DNA from: Bacillota bacterium
GTDB lineage: Bacteria; Bacillota_I; Bacilli_A; Acholeplasmatales; Acholeplasmataceae
Length of the DNA: 5,171 nt
Reading direction: 5' to 3'
Assembly (NCBI GenBank): GCA_006226985.1
Contig: SBGC01000070.1
Coordinates: 1-5,171, forward strand
Shown: positions 1-5,171 of the stretch, in pieces
Layout of the letters: each line of letters opens with the position of its first letter
Position numbering within the stretch: the stretch's first letter is position 1
Translations under genes and position numbers: made by a program
The notes under the pieces: generated by a model
What the model saw: the letters and a program-made list of their open reading frames with translations, nothing else
What the model was told of the DNA's origin: nothing
Database searches by the model: none

Positions 1-254
1 AGTGTTTTATATCCTTGTTGGTTAAAACGAGTAATCCATTTAGAAAGTTCATTTTCATCAGCTAAATCCATTTTATTAAGTAATATAAGCATTGGTTTGT
101 TTTTAATTAATTTAAAAAGTTCTGGATTCATCGATGATTCAGGAAGTCTTGCATCAAGTAAAACAAGAACAATATCCATCAGAGATAACTTTTCACGAAT
201 CTCACGAAGTGATTTAAACATGTGTCCTGGGAACCATTGGATTTGCTTAATCAT
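1..254 (-). CDS. rbgA: Ribosome biogenesis GTPase RbgA (YlqF), N-terminal part, runs off the left edge
   Basis: This is the N-terminal 84 residues of a circularly permuted GTPase that acts late in assembly of the large (50S) ribosomal subunit in the cytoplasm. Seen directly: the family's opening motif IQWFPGHM (residues 5-12), the DARLPESSMNP segment (34-44) and the G4 guanine-specificity motif NKMD (60-63). In the YlqF/YawG class G4 comes before G1, as the order here requires. The G1/P-loop, G3 and the C-terminal RNA-binding domain lie beyond position 1; family members are usually about 280 residues. The ATG at 254-252 overlaps the upstream signal peptidase stop (ATGA) and has AGGAGG 6 nt upstream, so start and coupling are well supported. 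lepB-rbgA adjacency is familiar in Firmicutes, where rnhB often follows, but that part is outside the window. Confidence 0.95.
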   Translation of the reverse strand, partial: MIKQIQWFPGHMFKSLREIREKLSLMDIVLVLLDARLPESSMNPELFKLIKNKPMLILLNKMDLADENELSKWITRFNQQGYKT

Positions 255-1033
255 CTTAATCCTCCTGGTGGCCACAATCTAAAAATAGCTTTGCCTATAA
301 TATCTTTTTCTTTAATGGTACCTATCGAGCGTGAATCTTCAGAAACACTTTGATTATCTCCAAAAACTAAATATTCACCCTCTTTAATTTTGGACATACT
401 CAAGCTACCTTCAACAATGTTTCGTTGTGTAGGCGTTAATAAAACTTGTTCGCCTTGTGGTGTAAAAACAATTTCATTATTAATTAAGATTCTAAAATAT
501 CCTTCTGTAAACTCAAAAGAAACATCATCACCTGGTAATCCATGAACTCTTTTGACATAATATACACTATTTTTACCATCAAATGATTCTTCTCTAACCA
601 AAGGATAGTCTTCTCGTGTAATATGAATAACAACGATATCGTTTCGTTCTGCTTCATAATTAAAATGATACACTAAAATCCGATCACTTGGTGAAAGTGT
701 AGGAACCATTGAGTTTTGTGAAACATCAGAAGGTAGAATAAAAAACGCATAAAGTGTAAAAATTGTCATGATTGAAAAACATATAAATGTAATCCAATCA
801 AGAATCTCATATTTATGGGTATGAAAAAATCCTGTTTTTTTAATATCTCTTTCATGTTTGACTTGTTGAATACTAAAAACAACAGCACCAATCGCAATAA
901 TGGATGTGACTGCAAACCCTGAATATGCCCATGTGAGATTCATATTTGTCACATCTAACGCATAAAAGATGATAAAAACCATCATCATTAAAATCGTTAT
1001 AGTTATTGTGATATATGCTTTTTTTAATGTCAT
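251..1033 (-). CDS. lepB: Type I signal peptidase with a three-segment membrane N-terminus
   Basis: Membrane-bound serine/lysine protease (S26 family) that removes signal peptides from Sec/Tat-exported proteins on the outer face of the cytoplasmic membrane. Catalytic motifs are all visible: box B NSMVPTL with nucleophile Ser108, box D YYVKRVHGLPGDD with general-base Lys161, and box E GDNQSVSEDSRSIG (225-238). The length is 260 residues. Hydrophobic stretches at about 6-26, 34-55 and 79-100 suggest three membrane spans. Bacillus-type enzymes usually have one N-terminal span and E. coli LepB two, so the first roughly 75 residues are an extension. The ATG lies 3 nt after the ftsK stop with a weak AGG about 6 nt upstream, and no other gene competes for the extension. 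It overlaps rbgA by 4 nt. It is a sip/lepB enzyme rather than a prepilin peptidase, so it would not process the pilins of the neighbouring pilus locus. Motif evidence makes the family secure; the topology is predicted only. Confidence 0.96.
   Translation of the reverse strand: MTLKKAYITITITILMMMVFIIFYALDVTNMNLTWAYSGFAVTSIIAIGAVVFSIQQVKHERDIKKTGFFHTHKYEILDWITFICFSIMTIFTLYAFFILPSDVSQNSMVPTLSPSDRILVYHFNYEAERNDIVVIHITREDYPLVREESFDGKNSVYYVKRVHGLPGDDVSFEFTEGYFRILINNEIVFTPQGEQVLLTPTQRNIVEGSLSMSKIKEGEYLVFGDNQSVSEDSRSIGTIKEKDIIGKAIFRLWPPGGLR
261..266 (-). promoter_or_regulatory. Ribosome binding site of rbgA, inside the end of the signal peptidase gene
   Basis: A perfect AGGAGG on the minus strand sits 6 nt before the rbgA ATG. 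The same bases encode the Gly-Gly near the signal peptidase C-terminus (PPGGLR). Together with the ATGA overlap it indicates that ribosomes finishing lepB can reinitiate on rbgA. Confidence 0.85.
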
Positions 1034-1036
1034 GTT

Positions 1037-3130
1037 TTACCTGTTGATTTGACTAAGAATATTTTCTAATTCGCTATGATTAACAAGGACTTCGCGAGCT
1101 TTTGTCCCTTGAGTTGGTGAAACAATATCATAAGCTTCGAGCATTTCAACGATACGCTGCGCACGATTAAAACCTATTTCAAATTGTTTTTGGATTGTGT
1201 TAATCGAAGCATTTTGATTTTGAACGACAAAATAAGCTACTTCTTCAAATAAATCGTCTGTGATTAATTCTTTAGCTCTTGACTGTTGTTTAAGTGAGTC
1301 ATGATCAAAAATATAATCTGGCTTAAATTGCTCACGGATATAATCAGTAACTGCATAGATTTCACTATCAGGGATATAAGCTCCTTGTAAACGATGTGCA
1401 CGATCAGTTCGTTTTAATAACATATCACCTTTTCCAAGAAGTGATTCAGCACCTTGATAATCAAGGATCGTAACAGAGTCAACAAAGGAAGCAACCTTAA
1501 ACGCGATACGTACAGGAATATTCGATTTAATCGTTCCTTTTACAACATCCGTTGTTGGTCTTTGGGTTGCTACAAGTAAATGAATACCTGCAGCTCTTGC
1601 TTTTTGAGTTAAGCGTTGAATCGCATCTTCAACATCGTGTGGTGCAGCCATCATCAAGTCTGCTAATTCATCAATAACGATGACGATATAAGGCATTTTG
1701 TTATCATCAATTAAACCACGTCTAATGTTTTCATTATATGATTTGATATCTCTTGCACGACTGTTTGCGAATGTTTGATATCTCTTTTCCATTTCGTTAA
1801 CTGCCCAGTTAAGCGCTTGAGCTGCCATTTTTGCATCTGTTATAACAGGTGTAACAAGATGAGGTAAATCGTTATATGGAACAAGTTCAACCATTTTTGG
1901 ATCAATTAAAATAAGTTTTAAATCTTCTGGTGAGTTTTTCATGAGCAAGCTCACTAAAATCGTATTAACACATACTGATTTACCACTGTTTGTTGCACCA
2001 GCAATTAATCCATGAGGCATCGATTGAATATCTACATAAACATTTTCACCATCAATATCCATCCCTAAAGCAACCTTAAGCGGATGATCAACATCATCTA
2101 AAAATTCTTTTGTATCAACAACATTACCAAAAGCTACGATTTCAGGTTTCACATTTGGTACTTCAAGTCCAACATATGGTTTTCCTGGAATCGGTGCTTC
2201 GATACGAAGTGATTTAGAAGATAGGCTCATCATTAAATTATCTTGAATACCTAATACACGTTTAACATTGACTCCAGGTTCAAGTCCTATTTCATATCGT
2301 GTAACAGTTGGTCCTTTTTTACTTCCACGAACTTCACCTTCGATACCAAATTCTTTCAATGTATCGTTAATGCGGTCAATTTGATCGAGTAACCATTCTG
2401 GTTTTTCATTTAAATCACGGTCAATTTTCTTAAATAGTCTAGGACTAGGATATTGATAAATCATACTTTGTCGTTCAGGTATGATGCGTGTTGGTTTTGA
2501 AGTTTCTTCAGGTATATCATCATTTGAATCATCGTCTAAATACGTAAAATCTGTAGACTTTATATCTTTAGGGGTAATCGGTGTTCTTCTTTGATATGTT
2601 TCAAGTATCGGTTCTTTTTCGATTTTCTTTTCTTCTACTGGTTCAAAAGTTGCTATTTTACGTTCTTTTTGAACAGGATTAACTTTAAATGGAATTTCTT
2701 CTTCTTTTGGTGCTTGATACTCAGGTTTACGATAACCTATCGGTGTAATAATCTTTCGTTTATGCGTTTCTTCTACAGGTTTTTCATTTGTTGGTTCATA
2801 ATCGGATCCACCAAAGTACTCTTCTCTTGTTTTATTGGAGACGATATTCGAAAATTCATAATATTTTGTTCCATACTTGCGTATAGCTTCTTCTTCAGTG
2901 AGTTTAGATTTCGTTCTAAATGCATCAAAACGGCGTGTCGTGTCACCAGTATCTTTAATTGTAAATGGAACAGTGACAACATCTTTAACACTACGACCAA
3001 AAATCGGAGACACAAATCTCTGTTTTTTGTAAACTTCTTTTCCTCGAATACCTTCGATTTTTACGAACTGATGGATAACAAATGGGATAGGTTCAACAGG
3101 AAGTTCATGAGATTCCTTTTGTTTTTTCAA
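1037..3130 (-). CDS. ftsK: FtsK/SpoIIIE-family DNA translocase lacking membrane segments (SftA-like)
   Basis: ATP-driven double-stranded DNA pump that moves chromosome DNA away from the closing division septum and delivers dif sites for dimer resolution. Length is 697 residues. Residues 1-110 form a segment without clear homology that carries the motif FVSPIFG (39-45). Residues about 110-225 are a low-complexity E/K/P-rich linker with an acidic patch (199-209). The motor alpha domain is about 225-335 and the RecA-like beta domain about 340-610. Walker A is GATNSGKS (378-385), Walker B VIVIDE (483-488), and the family ATQRP motif is 521-525. A winged-helix gamma domain at about 625-690 has the recognition-helix segment IGFNRAQRIVEMLE (652-665). 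There is no hydrophobic N-terminal segment, unlike FtsK and SpoIIIE (four spans); this matches the soluble Bacillus SftA (YtpS) type. The start is TTG: the stop of the upstream gene overlaps it (TTGA), a good ribosome site is 6 nt away, and the next in-frame Met is residue 223, already at the motor. Anchoring may come from the coupled membrane protein upstream (inference). Confidence 0.95.
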   Translation of the reverse strand: MKKQKESHELPVEPIPFVIHQFVKIEGIRGKEVYKKQRFVSPIFGRSVKDVVTVPFTIKDTGDTTRRFDAFRTKSKLTEEEAIRKYGTKYYEFSNIVSNKTREEYFGGSDYEPTNEKPVEETHKRKIITPIGYRKPEYQAPKEEEIPFKVNPVQKERKIATFEPVEEKKIEKEPILETYQRRTPITPKDIKSTDFTYLDDDSNDDIPEETSKPTRIIPERQSMIYQYPSPRLFKKIDRDLNEKPEWLLDQIDRINDTLKEFGIEGEVRGSKKGPTVTRYEIGLEPGVNVKRVLGIQDNLMMSLSSKSLRIEAPIPGKPYVGLEVPNVKPEIVAFGNVVDTKEFLDDVDHPLKVALGMDIDGENVYVDIQSMPHGLIAGATNSGKSVCVNTILVSLLMKNSPEDLKLILIDPKMVELVPYNDLPHLVTPVITDAKMAAQALNWAVNEMEKRYQTFANSRARDIKSYNENIRRGLIDDNKMPYIVIVIDELADLMMAAPHDVEDAIQRLTQKARAAGIHLLVATQRPTTDVVKGTIKSNIPVRIAFKVASFVDSVTILDYQGAESLLGKGDMLLKRTDRAHRLQGAYIPDSEIYAVTDYIREQFKPDYIFDHDSLKQQSRAKELITDDLFEEVAYFVVQNQNASINTIQKQFEIGFNRAQRIVEMLEAYDIVSPTQGTKAREVLVNHSELENILSQINR

Positions 3131-3900
3131 TTCAATTCACCTTCTTTTTTTAAATCAGCTTTAATTTCTTCATAGAGATCATCGACACCTGTGTCAATCA
3201 CTTTTTCTTCATTAAACACTTTTTTACTGTAAATCTTATATGTTTCTTCACCGGTAATTGCAATTAAAGCAACACCAATTTTGACAATAACAATGTTTGT
3301 TACAGATTCTTGCGTTAATCTTCTAAACCAATACACTGGATTAACAGCATTAATAATCGACATAGCAGCTTTGGTTGCTTTACGATACTTGAGCGCTGTA
3401 TGTACGATTGGATTATTTTCTATCTTTGTCTTTGTGTCATTCATCTCAGCAATCTTAGCTAGTGTCATACCACGCGTTAATCTAAGTATTTTACCTTCGA
3501 GTAATGTTTCAATACGATTCGTAATGTAGTGAGATAGTTTTAATGTTTCATCGATTGTTAATTCTAAATAAGGGTATTTCGATTTAGGATAAAATTTTTT
3601 AGAGATATCGATGGATAATTCTCTTGTGATTTGACCTAAATATTTGAAAATACCAATTTCATTTCGCATATTCTTATCTTTAAATTGTTTCTGAGCATCT
3701 TCGATTAACCATTTAATTTCTTCTTCATCAATGTCTTGCTCATCTGCTGATCGAAGCTTTAAACCTTTATTCAAGCTTTTAATCACAGCATAAATATAGA
3801 AGAGAAAAAGAATTAAAAAACCAAAGCCAACTCCGATGAGAAAGCTTAGGAAGGTTGATAAATCGAAGCGGATAGGTCCTATTGTAAAAAATATATACAT
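3127..3900 (-). CDS. Membrane-anchored protein of unknown function, coupled to ftsK
   Basis: I do not recognise this family. The 257-residue product has a strongly hydrophobic N-terminal stretch (about 13-42), followed by a basic segment (KSLNKGLKLR), which by the positive-inside rule places the rest in the cytoplasm. The middle is charged and probably helical (51-190). A distinctive part follows: NPVYWFRRLT (187-196), a second moderately hydrophobic stretch (about 199-216), then GEETYKIYSKKVF (217-229) and a highly charged C-terminus. The second stretch could be another span or a membrane-surface helix. It is the first gene of its transcription unit, with its own promoter and AAAGGAGG 10 nt before the ATG. 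Its TGA stop overlaps the TTG start of ftsK. The coupling to a translocase that lacks membrane spans suggests, without proving, a role as membrane partner or regulator. The layout of the second hydrophobic region loosely recalls DUF697/YcjF-type proteins, but I cannot support that assignment. Confidence 0.88.
   Translation of the reverse strand: MYIFFTIGPIRFDLSTFLSFLIGVGFGFLILFLFYIYAVIKSLNKGLKLRSADEQDIDEEEIKWLIEDAQKQFKDKNMRNEIGIFKYLGQITRELSIDISKKFYPKSKYPYLELTIDETLKLSHYITNRIETLLEGKILRLTRGMTLAKIAEMNDTKTKIENNPIVHTALKYRKATKAAMSIINAVNPVYWFRRLTQESVTNIVIVKIGVALIAITGEETYKIYSKKVFNEEKVIDTGVDDLYEEIKADLKKEGELN
3137..3145 (-). promoter_or_regulatory. Ribosome binding site that fixes the TTG start of ftsK
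   Basis: AGAAGGTGA on the minus strand lies 6 nt before the TTG at 3130-3128. A second TTG at 3135-3133 is out of frame and too close to the site. This site and the TTGA overlap with the upstream stop decide the ftsK start, since no ATG or GTG offers a comparable position. Confidence 0.75.
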
Positions 3901-3922
3901 ACCCTAAGTTCCTCCTTTATAA

Positions 3923-3949
3923 GATATTATATCATGTATGATAAATATC
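3923..3949. repeat. 27-bp bulged inverted repeat covering the -10 region and spacer
   Basis: The arms are GATATT-A-TATCAT (3923-3935) and ATGATAAATATC (3938-3949) around a 2-nt centre. Twelve pairs match, with a single unpaired A at 3929; the inner 6+2+6 part is perfect. It spans the -10 box and nearly the whole spacer, and ends at the edge of the -35 candidate. It lies upstream of the predicted transcription start, so it would act as DNA, for example as an operator, rather than as an RNA hairpin in this transcript. AT-rich promoters can produce such symmetry by chance. Confidence 0.5.
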
Positions 3950-3953
3950 TAAA
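3926..3953 (-). promoter_or_regulatory. Extended -10 promoter for the membrane protein-ftsK-lepB-rbgA unit
   Basis: On the minus strand a perfect TATAAT lies at 3931-3926, preceded by TG at the extended -10 position (TGATATAAT). A weak -35 candidate TTTAGA (4 of 6 matches to TTGACA) is at 3953-3948 with a 16-nt spacer. Transcription should start near 3920-3919, giving a leader of only about 20 nt that begins almost at the AAAGGAGG ribosome site (3918-3911). The promoter follows directly behind the terminator of the pilus unit, which supports a separate transcript. It resembles housekeeping sigma-A type. Position and elements are seen in the sequence; activity is inferred. Confidence 0.75.
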
Positions 3954-3968
3954 ACGTTTAAGAGCACG

Positions 3969-3993
3969 AAAAAAAAGAGTCCGAAGACTCTTT
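3969..3993 (-). terminator. Intrinsic terminator after the pilO-like gene
   Basis: Read on the minus strand, an 8-bp stem AAAGAGTC/GACTCTTT (3993-3986 and 3981-3974) closes a TTCG loop and runs into a T tract (eight T in total, three of them within the stem). The C(UUCG)G tetraloop is an unusually stable loop type. It begins 7 nt after the pilO stop and ends about 15 nt before the next promoter's -35 candidate, so it separates the two transcription units. Confidence 0.92.
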
Positions 3994-4000
3994 ATCCTAT

Positions 4001-4567
4001 TTATGAAACTAAAACATTATTATAGAAGGTATAAAAGACAAATCCTACGGTTGCTTCACCAGTTGAATCAATTGTTACATTTACTGATTCGATATAGTAA
4101 ATGCGATCGGCTTCATATAAGTTATTAACAAATTCTAAAATGTTTTCTGCTGTTGATATTGTGAAGTTTAATTGAACTTTGATTGCTTTAACCGTACTTG
4201 GAATTTCACTACCAAAGGGTGTTGTTGCTTGTTCATTTATATCGAAATTGACATTTGATGCCGTTGATAATTGTGATAAGTTCATCACAAACTCAACTTC
4301 ATCACGAATTTGTGCTGTGGTATATGTGTTTGGAAGATATTGAATAATTTCACCAATCAAATGATACTCTTCAGTATTTGTAGTATTAACGATTGCATTG
4401 ATTCTTGATAATATAAGTGTTTCTTGTTCTTCATAATAAGCTAATCTTTTTTCTTGTGCATCAAGTATAAACAACCTAGCAGCAAAGACGATAGCAAAGA
4501 TAATAGCAATAAAATAAATTACTTTAATTTGACTTACTCTTTTTCCGAATACATTGACTTTACGCAT
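4001..4567 (-). CDS. pilO: PilO-like inner-membrane assembly protein of a type IV pilus or pseudopilus
   Basis: Probable partner of PilN in the membrane alignment platform that links the cytoplasmic PilM ring to the outward-facing part of a type IV pilus, type II secretion or competence machine. The 188-residue product has the PilO plan: a short basic cytoplasmic head (1-15), one membrane span (about 16-34), a short charged helical segment (about 36-60) and an extracytoplasmic domain. The segment IQYLPNTYTTAQIRDEVEF (75-93) matches the PilO pattern of a Leu-Pro followed by a helix. AIKVQLNFTI (128-137) then ISTAENILEFVNNLYEADRI (137-156) matches the beta strand and helix of the ferredoxin-like fold. 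The ATG overlaps the end of the PilN-like gene by 8 nt, with GGAGGTGA 9 nt upstream. Sequence conservation in PilO is low, so the call rests on architecture plus adjacency to the PilN-like gene. It is the last gene before the terminator, so other pilus genes such as pilins, ATPase and pilC would lie upstream, off the right edge. Confidence 0.75.
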   Translation of the reverse strand: MRKVNVFGKRVSQIKVIYFIAIIFAIVFAARLFILDAQEKRLAYYEEQETLILSRINAIVNTTNTEEYHLIGEIIQYLPNTYTTAQIRDEVEFVMNLSQLSTASNVNFDINEQATTPFGSEIPSTVKAIKVQLNFTISTAENILEFVNNLYEADRIYYIESVNVTIDSTGEATVGFVFYTFYNNVLVS

Positions 4568-5171
4568 AGTTCATCTTCACCTCCATAATCACAGGTGATA
4601 ATAATCTTGTTGTTGGTCTAGCGACCATCCATTGTGTTTCATTTGGCGGTGATGTAATCCCATGATATTCATAAATATATAGTAGATAATCTTGAATAGA
4701 ATCTTCATTAAGTGAGGTAATGACAATCGTAATCGATTGATCAACTTGATCAACCTTGTAACTCATTAAGTCGATATCATCAGGAAGTAAAGCGAAAAGA
4801 TCAATAAGTTCTTCATTTGCGAATGTTTCTTGATCCATCAAATAGTCATAAGCTCTAGAATAATTCTTTTCGACTGCTGTGTATGTTTTTGCGACTGGTG
4901 TTTGTCGTTGAAGATCTTCGAGCTGATTTTGTAAAACACTGTTAATATTCATTTGATTGACAATGTTCTCATTTTGTAAAAAATAGGGTATATAGATAAG
5001 TATTGTACTTGAAATGATTAAGAAAGCCATTGCCATTAAGTAATGGAGTGCTTGATTGATCGGTGGAACGCGATTTAAATTGAAATTTAATGTTTTATAA
5101 ATATCAATTTTATCACTCTTGGGAATACCAGCTGCATAACCCATCAAACATATTTTTGGCACTTTTTTAAG
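4560..5171 (-). CDS. pilN: PilN-like pilus assembly protein, 5' end beyond the window; possible PilM-PilN fusion
   Basis: Probable bitopic membrane protein that pairs with PilO and binds PilM through its cytoplasmic N-terminus. Numbering from the GTG at 5162: LNFNLNRVPP (25-34) corresponds to the short PilN motif INLLP that contacts PilM. One membrane span lies at about 40-61, followed by a charged helical segment (65-100). The extracytoplasmic PilN-type domain contains NEELIDLFALLPDDIDLMSY (116-135), strand SITIVITSL (143-151) and helix SIQDYLLYIYE (155-165). The frame stays open to the window edge (three further codons, Leu-Lys-Lys), and neither the GTG nor the ATG at residue 7 has a ribosome site; the sequence just before the GTG is AAAAAA. 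Residues before the motif (PKICLMGYAAGIP) resemble the C-terminal end of PilM, where an Ala-Gly-Leu-Ala segment closes the actin-like fold. The real gene may therefore be a PilM-PilN fusion. The family call is from pattern and gene order; the fusion is inference. Confidence 0.75.
   Translation of the reverse strand, partial: LKKVPKICLMGYAAGIPKSDKIDIYKTLNFNLNRVPPINQALHYLMAMAFLIISSTILIYIPYFLQNENIVNQMNINSVLQNQLEDLQRQTPVAKTYTAVEKNYSRAYDYLMDQETFANEELIDLFALLPDDIDLMSYKVDQVDQSITIVITSLNEDSIQDYLLYIYEYHGITSPPNETQWMVARPTTRLLSPVIMEVKMNYA
4577..4584 (-). promoter_or_regulatory. Ribosome binding site of the pilO-like gene
   Basis: GGAGGTGA on the minus strand lies 9 nt before the ATG at 4567-4565 and inside the end of the PilN-like gene. 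A nearer ATG at 4574-4572 is out of frame for pilO; it is the Met of the PilN-like C-terminus (MNYA). With the 8-nt gene overlap this indicates coupled translation of the two subunits. Confidence 0.8.

Noticed and set aside
251..253. TGA read as tryptophan (Mycoplasma-type code)
   Set aside because: Reading through the TGA of lepB gives an unrelated frame inside rbgA, the TGA stops form tidy overlaps with following starts, and the tryptophans checked are TGG.
97..282. Plus-strand open frame of 61 codons
   Set aside because: It lies antisense to the clearly recognised rbgA start and the lepB end, has no ribosome site and no recognisable product.
2773..3015. Minus-strand 80-codon frame inside ftsK
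   Set aside because: It is an out-of-frame shadow of ftsK without a ribosome site.
2591..3175. Plus-strand open frame of 194 codons, very rich in Phe, Ser and Arg
   Set aside because: It is the antisense reading of the Lys/Glu-rich ftsK N-terminus and linker; such composition automatically yields a Phe-rich stop-free frame. No ribosome site or family motif.
3281..3529. Plus-strand 82-codon frame with a hydrophobic look
   Set aside because: Antisense to the coupled membrane protein gene, whose real start, ribosome site and promoter are well supported on the other strand.
3934..4128. Plus-strand 64-codon frame, very basic
   Set aside because: Its start lies inside the promoter palindrome, it runs through the terminator and antisense into pilO, and it has no ribosome site; the basic product comes from AT-rich repeats.
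5160..5162. GTG as the true start of the PilN-like protein
   Set aside because: No Shine-Dalgarno sequence is visible in the 9 bases before it, and the frame remains open to the window edge, so the real start is probably further upstream.
1..5171. CRISPR arrays, insertion sequences, tRNA or rRNA genes, riboswitches
   Set aside because: No spaced direct repeats, transposase frames or clover-leaf genes were seen; the window is almost fully coding and the single 100-nt gap is accounted for by a terminator and promoter.

Overview
The window is AT-rich and every supported gene lies on the minus strand. Reading 5'->3' along that strand (right to left in window coordinates), it holds two transcription units. 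TGA is used as a stop codon (ends of the signal peptidase gene and of the 257-residue membrane-protein gene), and the tryptophans checked are TGG. Mycoplasma/Spiroplasma-type code 4 is therefore unlikely. The low GC, strong AGGAGG-type ribosome binding sites, monoderm-type gene content (soluble SftA-like FtsK, Firmicutes-type lepB-rbgA order) and tight overlapping genes suggest a low-GC Firmicute or an Acholeplasma/Izemoplasma-like relative. This placement is inference; no phylogenetic marker is complete enough here to settle it.

Unit 1 (about 5171 down to 3969) is the tail of a type IV pilus/competence-pseudopilus assembly locus. It has a PilN-like protein whose frame stays open to the window edge and whose N-terminus looks like the end of PilM (a possible PilM-PilN fusion). 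A PilO-like protein overlaps it by 8 nt. The unit closes with an intrinsic terminator carrying a C(UUCG)G tetraloop, 7 nt after the pilO stop.

The gap 3901-4000 holds the terminator, an extended -10 promoter for the next unit, and a 27-bp bulged palindrome lying over that promoter.

Unit 2 (3953 down to 1, continuing off the left edge) encodes four proteins: an unrecognised membrane protein of 257 residues, an FtsK/SpoIIIE-family DNA translocase without membrane segments, a type I signal peptidase with three predicted membrane segments, and the first 84 residues of the ribosome-assembly GTPase RbgA (YlqF). Junctions are a TTGA overlap, a 3-nt gap and an ATGA overlap, so the unit looks translationally coupled throughout. 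The most interesting idea is that the small membrane protein, coupled to an FtsK that lacks its own anchor, could be that translocase's membrane partner. No mobile element, CRISPR array, tRNA or rRNA was seen.
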